A DNA stretch of 64,000 nt from positions 16,462 through 80,461 of the forward strand of contig NZ_FNHV01000010.1 of the NCBI RefSeq assembly GCF_900103585.1, read 5' to 3'. The DNA is from Streptomyces sp. cf386 (lineage in GTDB: Bacteria; Actinomycetota; Actinomycetes; Streptomycetales; Streptomycetaceae). Positions within the stretch are counted from its first letter, which is position 1, and every line of letters begins with the position of its first letter. Below the pieces are notes generated by a model. That model did no database searches and was not told where the DNA came from. It saw only the letters and a list, made by a program, of their open reading frames with translations. A program made the translations under genes and the position numbers. Positions 1 to 8,105 of the stretch are shown here, piece after piece.

Positions 1-1116
1 CAGTCCGGCGGAGAAGCTGAACCCGTCGTGCACGCCCAGTCCCCAGGTCACCGCCATCGAGACGCCCGTGAGCAGGGCGTGCACCGCGTACAGGAGCGGG
101 GCGATGAAGAGGAACGAGTACTCGATCGGCTCGGTGATGCCGGTGACGAACGACGTCAGCGCCACCGACAGCATCAGACCGCCGATCTCTTTGCGGCGGT
201 GCGGCTTGGCGCAGTGGGTCATCGCGAGGGCCGCGGCCGGCAGGGCGAACATCATGATCGGGAAGAAGCCGGAGGTGAACTGGCCGGCGGTCGGGTCGCC
301 CTCCAGGAACATGTTGATGTCGCCGTGCACCACCTCGCCGTCCGGCTTGGTGTAGCTGCCGAACTGGAACCAGATGGGCACGTTCAGGAACTGATGGAGC
401 CCGATGACCAGTAGCGCGCGGTTCGCGACACCGAACACACCCGCACCCCAGGCGCCCAGGTCGCTCATCCAGTCGCTGAAGCTCTCCAGCGCCTCGCCGA
501 TCGGCGGCCAGACCCACAGGCACAGCACCGCGAACACGATCGCCACGAACGCCATGAGGATCGGGACGAGCCGTCGCCCGTTGAAGAAGCCGAGCCAGTC
601 CACCAGCTTCGTCCGGTGGTAGCGCTGCCAGAACCAGGCCGCCAGCAGGCCGATGACGATGCCGCCGAAGACGCCCGGGTTCTGGTACTCGAAGACGGTC
701 ACCGACCCGTCCTGCACCTGGCAGCCGACGTTCGGGACCGCCGTCGAGCCCCCCGGGCAGTCCTCCGGGAACTCGCGCAGCACGCTGTAGTAGACGAGGA
801 ACCCCGTCACCGCCGCCAACGCCGTCGAACCGTCCGCCTTCTTCGCCATGCCGATGGCCACACCGACGCAGAACAGCAGGGGCAGCCCGAGCGAGCCGTC
901 GAGCAGCGCGCTGCCCGCGCCGTCCATCACCCTGGAGACGTTGTCCCAGCCCAGGCCGTCCGCGCCGAACATGTCGGGCTGCCCCAGCCGATTGAGGATG
1001 CCCGCGGCCGGCAGTACGGCGATGGGAAGCTGCAGACTGCGGCCCATCTTCTGCAAGGCCTGGAACGCCGCCTGCCACCGCCTGCGTGCGGGCGAGGTCT
1101 CGGTCTCGGCACTCAT
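1..1116 (-). CDS. nagE: PTS N-acetylglucosamine permease, EIIC component (partial)
   Basis: Membrane permease of the phosphotransferase system. It should import GlcNAc while EIIB phosphorylates it. The 372 codons visible start MSAETETSPARRRW and run off the window edge, so the C-terminus is missing. Family marks are the early LQLPIAVLPAAGIL segment, many hydrophobic helices, and the conserved GITEPIEYSFLFIAPLLY stretch near the visible end. It diverges from an EIIB gene with a DasR-type palindrome between them, which supports GlcNAc rather than glucose. Streptomyces often carry two such paralogues (nagE1, nagE2), and I cannot tell which this is. Confidence 0.85.
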   Translation of the reverse strand, partial: MSAETETSPARRRWQAAFQALQKMGRSLQLPIAVLPAAGILNRLGQPDMFGADGLGWDNVSRVMDGAGSALLDGSLGLPLLFCVGVAIGMAKKADGSTALAAVTGFLVYYSVLREFPEDCPGGSTAVPNVGCQVQDGSVTVFEYQNPGVFGGIVIGLLAAWFWQRYHRTKLVDWLGFFNGRRLVPILMAFVAIVFAVLCLWVWPPIGEALESFSDWMSDLGAWGAGVFGVANRALLVIGLHQFLNVPIWFQFGSYTKPDGEVVHGDINMFLEGDPTAGQFTSGFFPIMMFALPAAALAMTHCAKPHRRKEIGGLMLSVALTSFVTGITEPIEYSFLFIAPLLYAVHALLTGVSMAVTWGLGVHDGFSFSAGL

Positions 1117-1136
1117 GGGTTGGCGACCGCCCGTCA

Positions 1137-1152
1137 GGTGGTGTAGACCAGT
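1137..1152. promoter_or_regulatory. Putative DasR-responsive element (dre)
   Basis: A 16-bp near-palindrome (GGTGGTGTAGACCAGT) close to the known dre consensus ACTGGTCTAGACCACT. It lies 20 bp upstream of the EIIC start in the divergent PTS region. DasR is the GntR-family GlcNAc-phosphate-responsive repressor of PTS and chitin genes in Streptomyces. Binding is inferred from the match and the position. Confidence 0.7.
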
Positions 1153-1243
1153 TACCGGCGATGGGGTTGCTGTGACGTCATCCTTCGGCACTCACCACGC
1201 AACCGCTCGTAAAGTTGGGCCAACAGTGCGTGAGGAGAACGAA

Positions 1244-1477
1244 ATGGCCACCAAGGCTGAGAAGATCGTCGCCGGGCTCGGCGGCATCGACAACATCGAG
1301 GAGATCGAGGGCTGCATCACCCGGCTCCGCACCGAGGTCAGCGACCCCGCGCTGGTCAACGAGACCGCCCTGAAGGCCGCCGGCGCCCACGGCGTCGTGA
1401 AGATGGGCACGGCCATCCAGGTCGTCATCGGCACCGACGCCGACCCGATCGCGGCGGAGATCGAAGACATGATGTGA
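1244..1477 (+). CDS. nagF: PTS N-acetylglucosamine EIIB component
   Basis: A 77-residue free-standing EIIB domain that passes phosphate from EIIA to the incoming sugar on EIIC. The phosphocysteine is Cys25 in the CITRLR motif, followed by the usual GVVKMGTAIQVVIG core. The start was chosen at the ATG preceded by GAGGAG; the frame is open further upstream but without a ribosome site. It lies divergent from the EIIC gene and shares the dre-containing region. Confidence 0.9.
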   Translation: MATKAEKIVAGLGGIDNIEEIEGCITRLRTEVSDPALVNETALKAAGAHGVVKMGTAIQVVIGTDADPIAAEIEDMM

Positions 1478-1540
1478 AGCCGCGGGATCATCCCGGGCTT
1501 CACCCCTTGAGGGCCCCTTCCCCTGGCGGGAGGGGCCCTT
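1478..1540 (+). terminator. Tandem hairpin terminator after nagF
   Basis: Two consecutive hairpins. The first (about 1478-1501) pairs AAGCCGCGGGAT with ATCCCGGGCTT. The second (1510-1540) pairs GGGCCCCTTCCC with GGGAGGGGCCC around a short loop and is followed by TT. They separate nagF from rph. Confidence 0.7.
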
Positions 1541-1565
1541 CCGCATGTGCGGCTAGGCTCACGCC

Positions 1566-2312
1566 ATGTCCTCATTGCCTCGAATCGACGGCCGTACCCC
1601 CGACCAGCTCCGCCCGGTCACCATCGAACGCGCCTGGAGCAAGCATGCGGAGGGCTCCGTCCTCGTCTCCTTCGGCGACACGAAGGTCCTGTGCACCGCC
1701 TCCTTCACGGAAGGCGTCCCGCGTTGGCGCAAGGGCAGTGGTGAGGGCTGGGTCACCGCGGAGTACGCCATGCTGCCCCGCGCCACCAACACCCGCGGCG
1801 ACCGCGAGTCCGTCCGGGGCAAGATCGGCGGCCGTACGCACGAGATCAGCCGCCTGATCGGCCGCTCGCTGCGCGCGGTCATCGACTACAAGGCGCTCGG
1901 CGAGAACACGATCGTCCTCGACTGCGACGTCCTCCAGGCCGACGGCGGCACGCGCACGGCGGCCATCACCGGCGCCTACGTCGCCCTCGCCGACGCCATC
2001 GCCTGGGCCCAGGGCAGGAAGCTGATCAAGCCCGGCCGCAAGCCGCTCACCGGCACGGTCAGCGCCGTCTCGGTCGGCATCGTCGGCGGCGTCCCGCTCC
2101 TCGACCTCCGCTACGAGGAGGACGTGAAGGCCGACACCGACATGAACGTCGTCTGCACCGGCGACGGCCGCTTCGTCGAGGTCCAGGGCACCGCCGAGGC
2201 CGAGCCCTTCGCCCGCGAGGAGCTCAACTCCCTTCTGGACCTTGCCGTTTCCGGTTGTGGGGAGCTGGCCGAACTCCAGCGCAAGGCGCTTGATACGGTC
2301 CTCGAAAAGTAA
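1566..2312 (+). CDS. rph: Ribonuclease PH
   Basis: Phosphorolytic 3'-5' exoribonuclease that trims tRNA 3' ends. The 248 residues are full length for the family. Visible marks are the N-terminal RIDGRTPDQLRPV, the GEGWVTAEYAMLPRAT segment, the RSLRAV arginines and DCDVLQADGGTRTAAITGAYVAL. It starts very soon after the terminator, with no strong ribosome site. rph and rdgB lie close together, as in many actinobacteria. Confidence 0.96.
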   Translation: MSSLPRIDGRTPDQLRPVTIERAWSKHAEGSVLVSFGDTKVLCTASFTEGVPRWRKGSGEGWVTAEYAMLPRATNTRGDRESVRGKIGGRTHEISRLIGRSLRAVIDYKALGENTIVLDCDVLQADGGTRTAAITGAYVALADAIAWAQGRKLIKPGRKPLTGTVSAVSVGIVGGVPLLDLRYEEDVKADTDMNVVCTGDGRFVEVQGTAEAEPFAREELNSLLDLAVSGCGELAELQRKALDTVLEK

Positions 2313-2461
2313 AGGGCACACCAAGAACCAGTCGCAGCTTCGGGCAACCGCGCCGCCTTCCCCGGCGTCACTAGGGGTACGGGCGTACGGCACACCGCTG
2401 TACGCCCGGCCAACGCACAACGGGGGCCTGCGAGGCCTGAGGCAGGGAGGGAACGTCAACC

Positions 2462-2866
2462 ATGGCCACGAGCCGACGCCGCCGGAGCCGTATCGCCACA
2501 GCAGCCGCAGTCATCGCGGCAGTCGGGCTGACGGCCGGGCTGACCACCGGCTGCGACGCCGTCAACAAGGCCCTGGACTGCGTCCAGACCGCCGACGCCA
2601 TCGCCGACAGCGTGACCGAACTGCAGCAGGCCGTGGAGAACGCGTCGAACGACCCGACGCAGATCGAGGAGTCCATCCAGTCCATCGGGGACAACCTCGA
2701 CGAGATCGGCAGCAAGACGGACAACGCCGATCTCGACAAGGCGACCGAGGACATGCGCAAGGCCCTGGTCGAGGTCCAGACGGCCGTCGAGAACGGTGAC
2801 GAGACACCCGACATCAGCGGGGTCACGGACGCGGCCGGCGAGCTGACCAAGGTCTGCACGCCGTAA
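2462..2866 (+). CDS. Small putative lipoprotein, helical
   Basis: 134 residues. An Arg-rich N-terminus, a hydrophobic stretch and LTTGC at about residues 27-31 look like a lipoprotein signal with a weak lipobox, since a Thr sits where Leu/Val is preferred. The rest is rich in Asp, Glu and Gln and predicted helical, with Cys40 and Cys132 that could pair. I do not recognise a functional domain. It sits between rph and rdgB on the same strand, with a GGGAGG ribosome site 11 nt upstream. Confidence 0.75.
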   Translation: MATSRRRRSRIATAAAVIAAVGLTAGLTTGCDAVNKALDCVQTADAIADSVTELQQAVENASNDPTQIEESIQSIGDNLDEIGSKTDNADLDKATEDMRKALVEVQTAVENGDETPDISGVTDAAGELTKVCTP

Positions 2867-2908
2867 TACCCGGGAAAGCGGGTCCGCGGGGCCGGGATAC
2901 TGGTCCCC

Positions 2909-3514
2909 ATGACCCGCTTGATCCTCGCCACCCGTAACGCCGGAAAGATCACCGAGCTCAGGGCGATCCTCGCCGACGCAGGCCTGCCTCACGACCTCGT
3001 CGGCGCGGACGCCTATCCGGACATCCCCGACGTCAAGGAAACCGGCGTCACCTTCGCCGAGAACGCCCTGTTGAAGGCGCATGCCCTGGCCCGGGCCACC
3101 GGCCTGCCGGCGGTCGCCGACGACTCGGGACTGTGCGTCGACGTCCTGAACGGCGCCCCCGGCATCTTCTCGGCCCGCTGGGCCGGCCGGCACGGCGACG
3201 ACAAGGCCAACCTGGATCTGCTGCTGGCCCAGCTGGGCGACATCGACGACGCCCACCGCGGCGCCCATTTCGCCTGCGCCGCCGCGCTCGCCCTGCCGGA
3301 CGGCACCGAGCGGGTGGTCGAGGGCCGGTTGACGGGCACCCTGCGCCACACACCGGTGGGCACCAACGGCTTCGGGTACGACCCGATCCTCCAGCCGGAG
3401 GGCGACACCCGGACGTGCGCCGAGCTGGAGCCCGCCGAGAAGAACGCGATCAGCCACCGGGGCAAGGCGTTCCGGGCGCTCGTGCCGGTCGTACGAGAGC
3501 TGCTCGCGCCGTAG
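2909..3514 (+). CDS. rdgB: RdgB/HAM1 family XTP/dITP pyrophosphatase
   Basis: Hydrolyses non-canonical purine triphosphates (dITP, XTP) to monophosphates, keeping them out of DNA and RNA. The 201 residues show the family marks: LILATRNAGKITEL at the N-terminus, FAENALLKAHALA, the ADDSGLCVDVLNGAPGIFSARWAG catalytic stretch, and GTNGFGYDPIL with SHRGKA near the C-terminus. Full length. Confidence 0.95.
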   Translation: MTRLILATRNAGKITELRAILADAGLPHDLVGADAYPDIPDVKETGVTFAENALLKAHALARATGLPAVADDSGLCVDVLNGAPGIFSARWAGRHGDDKANLDLLLAQLGDIDDAHRGAHFACAAALALPDGTERVVEGRLTGTLRHTPVGTNGFGYDPILQPEGDTRTCAELEPAEKNAISHRGKAFRALVPVVRELLAP

Positions 3515-3537
3515 CGGGAGCAGCTCGGGAAGGCAGA

Positions 3538-3624
3538 TGGTGCGGCCGGAGGGACTCGAACCCTCACGGGTGTTACCCCACTGGGACCTAAACCCAGCGT
3601 GACTGCCAATTCCACCACGGCCGC
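3538..3624 (-). tRNA. tRNA-Leu (anticodon UAG)
   Basis: On the minus strand the sequence folds as a class II tRNA. The acceptor stem is GCGGCCG/CGGCCGC, the anticodon arm CTGGG-TTTAGGT-CCCAG places TAG centrally, there is a long variable arm, the T-arm contains GGTTCGAGTCC, and CCA is encoded at the 3' end. It lies between rdgB and bcp. Confidence 0.95.
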
Positions 3625-3663
3625 GTGACCTTGCCCGGCCATGCTACTGGCCGGGCCGGGTGG

Positions 3664-4131
3664 TCAGATGCCCAGATCCTTGATGATCTTCGCCACGTGG
3701 CCGGTCGCCCGCACGTTGTACAGCGCCCGCTCGACCTTGCCCTCCTCGTCCACGACCACCGTGGAGCGGATGACACCGAGATACGTCTTGCCGTAGTTCT
3801 TCTTCTCGCCCCAGGCGCCGTACGCCTCCAGGACCGCCTTGTCCTCGTCCGCGACCAGCGTGATCTTCAGGGACTCCTTGTCCCGGAACTTGGCGAGCTT
3901 CTCCGGCTTGTCGGGGGAGACCCCGATGACGTCGTACCCGGCGCCGGCCAGCAGCTCCAGGTTGTCCGTGAAGTCGCAGGCCTGCTTGGTGCAGCCGGGC
4001 GTCAGGGCGGCCGGGTAGAAGTAGACGATGACCTTGCGGCCCTTGTGGTCCGAGAGGGACACCTCGTTGCCGTCGGCGTCGGGCAGGGTGAAGGCGGGGG
4101 CCACGTCCCCCGGCTGGAGTCGCTCGCTCAT
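3664..4131 (-). CDS. bcp: Thiol peroxidase (Bcp/PrxQ peroxiredoxin)
   Basis: Reduces hydrogen peroxide and organic peroxides using thioredoxin. It has 155 residues, with peroxidatic Cys47 in ALTPGCTKQACDF and Cys52 five residues later, the PrxQ-type resolving position. Thioredoxin-fold segments such as VIVYFYP and VIGVSPD are intact. It ends 39 bp from the tRNA-Leu gene and diverges from the DUF3618 gene. Confidence 0.94.
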   Translation of the reverse strand: MSERLQPGDVAPAFTLPDADGNEVSLSDHKGRKVIVYFYPAALTPGCTKQACDFTDNLELLAGAGYDVIGVSPDKPEKLAKFRDKESLKITLVADEDKAVLEAYGAWGEKKNYGKTYLGVIRSTVVVDEEGKVERALYNVRATGHVAKIIKDLGI

Positions 4132-4226
4132 CGGACCAGCCTAACCGGGGAGCCTGACAGTGCGGTTCGGCGAGGAGCTGACAGACTGTCCGCAAACAGC
4201 ATCAGCTTCACTTCGGAGGCCGTACG

Positions 4227-4556
4227 GTGGCGGACACGTCGGACACCAGAACCCCGGCGCAGATCGAGGCGGACATCAGGGCCCGCCGCGCAGTGCTGGC
4301 CGAGACGCTCGACGAGATCGGGGTGCGTGTGCACCCGAAGACGATCGTCGGCGACGCCAAGGCCAAGGTCGTGTCGAACATCGACCACACGCTCGGACGG
4401 GCCTACGTCGGGGTCAACCGGGCGGTGACCGATGTCAAGACCAAGTTCACCCATGACGACGGGGCGCCCCGCCTGGAGCGGATCGTGCCCGTCGCGCTCG
4501 TCGCCGTCGGCCTCGTGGGGCTGCTCGCGCTCGGCACCCGGCGCCGCAAGGGCTGA
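4227..4556 (+). CDS. DUF3618 single-pass membrane protein
   Basis: 109 residues from a GTG start. The N-terminal RTPAQIEADIRARRAVLAETLDEIG is the DUF3618 signature. A single membrane helix (about residues 87-103, PVALVAVGLVGLLALG) precedes the basic end RRRKG. The function of this actinobacterial family is unknown; members often sit near envelope or stress genes. Confidence 0.85.
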   Translation: MADTSDTRTPAQIEADIRARRAVLAETLDEIGVRVHPKTIVGDAKAKVVSNIDHTLGRAYVGVNRAVTDVKTKFTHDDGAPRLERIVPVALVAVGLVGLLALGTRRRKG

Positions 4557-4610
4557 GTGACGGCGAACCCGGCGGCGTACGGACGTGGCAAAGGCAGGTA
4601 GGTTCAGGGC

Positions 4611-4967
4611 GTGAGCGCCAACAGAAACGAGCACAGCACCCACCACGACAAGCTGCCCATCCGGATGCTGCACGACCGAGTACTCGTGCGGCAGGACACC
4701 GGTGAGGGCGAGCGGCGTTCGGGCGGCGGCATCCTGATCCCCGCCACCGCGGCCGTCGGCCGCCGGCTGGCCTGGGCCGAGGTCGTCGCGGTGGGACAGA
4801 ACGTCCGGACCGTGGAGGTGGGCGACCGGGTCCTGTACGACCCGGAGGACCGTGCCGAGGTCGAGGTGCGCGGGGTCGCGTATGTGCTCATGCGTGAGCG
4901 TGATCTGCACGCCGTCGCCGCCGACCGGTTCGAGGGGTCGGAGGACTCGACGGGGCTCTACCTCTAG
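4611..4967 (+). CDS. GroES-family co-chaperonin paralogue
   Basis: 118 residues from GTG. IRMLHDRVLVRQD, GGILIPATA, WAEVVAVGQNVRTVEVGDRVLYDP and MRERDLHAVA match the Cpn10 fold. It is longer than canonical GroES (about 100) and has a different N-terminal tail (His-rich STHHDK). No groEL lies nearby, so it is probably a stand-alone paralogue rather than the main GroES. A strong terminator follows it. Confidence 0.85.
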   Translation: MSANRNEHSTHHDKLPIRMLHDRVLVRQDTGEGERRSGGGILIPATAAVGRRLAWAEVVAVGQNVRTVEVGDRVLYDPEDRAEVEVRGVAYVLMRERDLHAVAADRFEGSEDSTGLYL

Positions 4968-4978
4968 TTCAACGGTTC

Positions 4979-5011
4979 AAGGGGCTGGTGACCATCGTCA
5001 CCAGCCCCTTT
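4979..5011 (+). terminator. Rho-independent-type terminator
   Basis: A perfect 13-bp hairpin (AAGGGGCTGGTGA/TCACCAGCCCCTT with a 6-nt loop) followed by TT. It ends the groES-like unit and isolates the riboswitch leader downstream. Confidence 0.85.
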
Positions 5012-5049
5012 TCCTGTGTCTTCCTATCTCTTTGCTAGCTTTGAAGGAA

Positions 5050-5093
5050 CCCGACGAGACGCGCCGTACCGGGCGAACGCAAAGACGACGCAC
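5050..5093 (+). promoter_or_regulatory. Guanidine-III (ykkC-III) riboswitch
   Basis: The leader upstream of the SMR gene contains CCCGACGAG, GCGCCGTACCGGG and GCAAAGACGACGC in the order and spacing of the ykkC-III aptamer, as I recall it from the Thermobifida sequence. P1 pairs CCCG (5050-5053) with CGGG (5070-5073). The pseudoknot pairs GCGCCGT with ACGACGC, with one C-A mismatch. It ends about 20 nt before the GGAGGT ribosome site at 5116-5122, so translational control is plausible. The downstream gene being a guanidinium-exporter homologue fits. Confidence 0.8.
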
Positions 5094-5129
5094 CCCGCTC
5101 AACGTCGCCACGTCTCGGAGGTGCCTGTC

Positions 5130-5450
5130 ATGGCCTGGGTTCTGCTCGTCGTCGCCGGTCTGCTCGAGGTCGGCTGGTCGATCGGTATGAAGTACACCGA
5201 CGGTTTCACCCGGCTCGTCCCCAGCCTGTTCACCGGCGCCGGCATCGTCGCCAGCATGCTGCTGCTGTCGTACGCCGCGAAATCCCTGCCCATCGGTACC
5301 GCCTACGGCGTCTGGGTGGGGATCGGGGCGGCCGGTGCGGCCGTGTTCGGCATGGCGGTGCTGGGGGAGCCGGTCACCGCCGCGCGGATCTTCTTCGTCT
5401 CACTGCTGCTGGTCGCCGTGGTGGGGCTCAAGGCGACCAGCGGTCACTGA
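5130..5450 (+). CDS. gdx: SMR family guanidinium exporter (Gdx/SugE)
   Basis: 106 residues, four membrane helices, small multidrug resistance family. The membrane-embedded Glu13 in LLEVGWSIGMKY is present, and the WSIGMKYTDGFTRLVP context fits the Gdx/SugE branch rather than EmrE. The probable role is guanidinium/proton antiport, supported by the riboswitch in front. The start was chosen at the ATG behind CGGAGGT; the frame is open upstream but runs through the aptamer. Confidence 0.9.
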   Translation: MAWVLLVVAGLLEVGWSIGMKYTDGFTRLVPSLFTGAGIVASMLLLSYAAKSLPIGTAYGVWVGIGAAGAAVFGMAVLGEPVTAARIFFVSLLLVAVVGLKATSGH

Positions 5451-5482
5451 GCCGGGCCGGCGGTCACGAGCGGGCCCGGCGC

Positions 5483-7870
5483 TCACTCGTTGAGGATCGA
5501 GGTCCGCGGTCCGCCCGTGGTGCCCGTCGTCCCTCCGCCTCCGGTGTCCGTCCCGCCGGTGTCGCCGCCGGTACCGCCTCCGGTGTCCGTGCCGCCGGTA
5601 CTGGTGTCACCCGTGGTGCCGCCGTCGGTAGTCGTGCCGCCGTCGGTGGTGCCGCCGGTCGTCGTGTCGCCCGTGGTGCCGCCGTCGGTCGTGCCCCCGT
5701 CGGCCGTGCCGCCCGTCGTGGTGTCGCCCGTCGTGCCGCCGTCCGTCTCGCCCGGCGTCTCACCGCCGGTCTGGCCCTCGCTGTCCTGGCCGCCCGTGGT
5801 GTCCCCGGTGGTGCCGCCGTTGTCCTGGCCGCCCGTGCCGGGGTCGCCCTTCGTCGGGTCGGTCGTCGGGTACTGGGGCACCTCCGCGCCCTCCTGGAGC
5901 TCCAGGTCGAACTCGGTGACCGGCTTGCCCTTCAGGGCCGCCTTGGTGAACTGGGCCCAGATCGCGGTGGGCGGGCCGCTGCCGTTCATCCGGTCCACGC
6001 CCAGCGCGCCGTACAGGGACTTGTGGTGGGCGGTCACCGGGTCCTGGCCCATGACCGCGACGACGGTGGCGAGTTCCGGGGTGTAGCCGGCGAACCAGGC
6101 GGCGGTGTCCTCCTCCGCCGTGCCCGTCTTGCCCGCCGCCGGACGGCCCGCGGCCTGGGCGGGGGTGCCGGTGCCGTTCTCGACCACGCTCTGCAGGACC
6201 GAGGTGGTGGTGTCGGCGGCCTCGCGGCTGATGGCCTGGGTGGTCTTGCGCTTCGGCAGCTCGATGACGTCGGCGCCGTCCTTGGTGACCCGCTCGATCA
6301 TGGTGTACGTGCCGTGCTTGCCGTGGTTGGCGAGGGTCGCGTAGGCCTCCGCCATGTCGAGGACGCTGGCGTGCGCCACGCCCAGGGCGATCGACGGGGA
6401 GGCGTAGAGCTCCGGGGTGGTGCTGGGCAGGCCGAGCTCGATCGCGGTGTCCTTCACCTTCTCGGCGCCCACGTCCACGGCCATCTGCGCGTACACCGAG
6501 TTGACGGACTTGTCGGTGGCCGTACGGACGCTGATGTCGCCGTAGGAGTACTGGTCCTCGTTCTCGGGGGCGTAGTTCCCCCCGGTCCAGCCCTGCACGG
6601 GACGCTTGTTGGTGCCGTCGTAGATCGTGTTCGGGGTGATCTGGCGGCCGTCCTGCGTGGTGGAGTCGTTCTCCACGGCCGAGGTGAACACGAACGGCTT
6701 GAAGGTGGAGCCGACCTGGAAGTCCCGGCGGGTGGCGTTGGGGGTGTACTGCTTCACGTAGTCGATGCCGTTGTACATCGCGACGACCTTGCCGGTCTTC
6801 GGGTCGACGGAGGCGCCGCCCGCGCGGACGTAGGTGTCGACCTTGTTGTTCTTCTTGTCCAGCTTGGAGATCAGCTGGTCGTTGACGGCGTCGACGAAGG
6901 CGTCCTGCTTGTCCTTCTGGATGGTGGTGGTGATGCGGTAGCCGCCGGCCTCCAGATCGTCCTCGGTGGCGAGCTTGTTCTGGATCAGGTAGTCCTTCAC
7001 GATCCGCACGAGGTAACCGCGCTGCCCCGAGAGGTTGGTGGAGACCGTGGCCTCCTTGGGCATCGGGAACTTCATGCCCGCCCGCTTGCTCTCGCTGAGC
7101 CAGCCCTTGGTGACCATGCCGTCCAGGACGTAGTTCCAACGGGCCACCGCCGCGGCCTTGTTCTCCGGGTGGGCGACGACGTCGTACTCGCTGGGGGCGT
7201 TGACCAGGGCGGCCAGATAGGCGGCGCGGGCCGGGTCGAGGTCCGCCGCGTCGATGCCGTAGTAGGCCTGGGCGGCGGCTTGGATGCCGTAGGCGTTGCG
7301 GCCGAAGAAGCTGGTGTTGAGGTAGCCCTCGAGGATCTCGTCCTTGGTCTTCTCGCGGTCCAGCTTGATCGAGATGAAGAACTCCTTCACCTTTCGGGTG
7401 ACGGTCTGGTCCTGGGCCAGGTAGTAGTTCTTCACGTACTGCTGGGTGATCGTGGAGCCGGACTGCTTGCCCTCGCCGGTGGCCGTCTTCCAGGCGGCGC
7501 GGAGCATCGCCTTGGGGTCGATCGCGGACTCGGTGTAGAAGTCGCGGTCCTCGGCGGCCAGGATCGCGTGCCGGCCGTCCTTGGAGATCTGCGCGAGGGT
7601 GACGTTCTCCCGGTTGACCTGGCCGTCGCGGGCGATCACGGAGCCGTCCGCGTAGAGATAGACGTTGGCCTGCTTGGTGGCGAGCGCGTTGGCCGGCGGG
7701 ATCTTGACCATGGAGTAGCCGAGGAAGAACAACCCGAACAGCAGCAACGCGCCGATGACGAAGGTGCCGAGCACCGTCCGCCAGGTCGGGATGATCCGCC
7801 GCCAGCCCGTCCGTTTCGGCCGACCGGCGCTCGGGGTCGGCTGCTGTGGCGGCTGCTGCTCGTCGCTCAT
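5483..7870 (-). CDS. Class A penicillin-binding protein with Gly/Thr-rich tail
   Basis: Bifunctional peptidoglycan synthase of 795 residues. A cytoplasmic tail and one membrane helix (about 33-53) are followed by the GT51 glycosyltransferase (catalytic Glu107 in EDRDF, then GSTITQQYVKN and RKVKEFFISIKL) and the transpeptidase (Ser388-T-F-K, S455VN, K581TGT). All catalytic motifs are intact. From about residue 670 the C-terminus is a low-complexity Gly/Thr/Asp tail with repeats such as GGTTGDTTTGG. The start is ambiguous: AGGAG lies 12 nt before the chosen ATG, an in-frame GTG is 9 nt further upstream, and the frame is open to 7954. Confidence 0.93.
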   Translation of the reverse strand: MSDEQQPPQQPTPSAGRPKRTGWRRIIPTWRTVLGTFVIGALLLFGLFFLGYSMVKIPPANALATKQANVYLYADGSVIARDGQVNRENVTLAQISKDGRHAILAAEDRDFYTESAIDPKAMLRAAWKTATGEGKQSGSTITQQYVKNYYLAQDQTVTRKVKEFFISIKLDREKTKDEILEGYLNTSFFGRNAYGIQAAAQAYYGIDAADLDPARAAYLAALVNAPSEYDVVAHPENKAAAVARWNYVLDGMVTKGWLSESKRAGMKFPMPKEATVSTNLSGQRGYLVRIVKDYLIQNKLATEDDLEAGGYRITTTIQKDKQDAFVDAVNDQLISKLDKKNNKVDTYVRAGGASVDPKTGKVVAMYNGIDYVKQYTPNATRRDFQVGSTFKPFVFTSAVENDSTTQDGRQITPNTIYDGTNKRPVQGWTGGNYAPENEDQYSYGDISVRTATDKSVNSVYAQMAVDVGAEKVKDTAIELGLPSTTPELYASPSIALGVAHASVLDMAEAYATLANHGKHGTYTMIERVTKDGADVIELPKRKTTQAISREAADTTTSVLQSVVENGTGTPAQAAGRPAAGKTGTAEEDTAAWFAGYTPELATVVAVMGQDPVTAHHKSLYGALGVDRMNGSGPPTAIWAQFTKAALKGKPVTEFDLELQEGAEVPQYPTTDPTKGDPGTGGQDNGGTTGDTTGGQDSEGQTGGETPGETDGGTTGDTTTGGTADGGTTDGGTTGDTTTGGTTDGGTTTDGGTTGDTSTGGTDTGGGTGGDTGGTDTGGGGTTGTTGGPRTSILNE

Positions 7871-8105
7871 GTCGTGCACGGACTCCTGTTTCGCGTCGTA
7901 CGTTCCCGTACGCCTCGTACGCCTACTAGCGCCCCCCTTTGAAGACTCTCGCACCGGGTGATCCGTTCCCGGAAACCGGCGCGTGTCCGAGGAAAGTGAG
8001 CAGGTTCTCGCGTCGGCGGTCCCGGAAAACGGCTGGCAGCCCTCGTCACCCGCGCACTAGGCTCCTGCGCTTCGGTGCCTGGCGCGGGCGAGGAGGGCTG
8101 TGGAT

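Noticed and set aside
2381..2407. GGGCGTAC/GTACGCCC inverted repeat as the rph terminator
   Set aside because: The 8-bp stem has an 11-nt loop and no T-run, and lies 70 bases past the stop; too weak to call.
6023..7942. A 639-codon open frame on the plus strand opposite the PBP gene
   Set aside because: It is the high-G+C shadow of the PBP gene: no recognisable domain, Val/Gly/Leu/Asp-skewed composition, while the opposite strand has every PBP motif.
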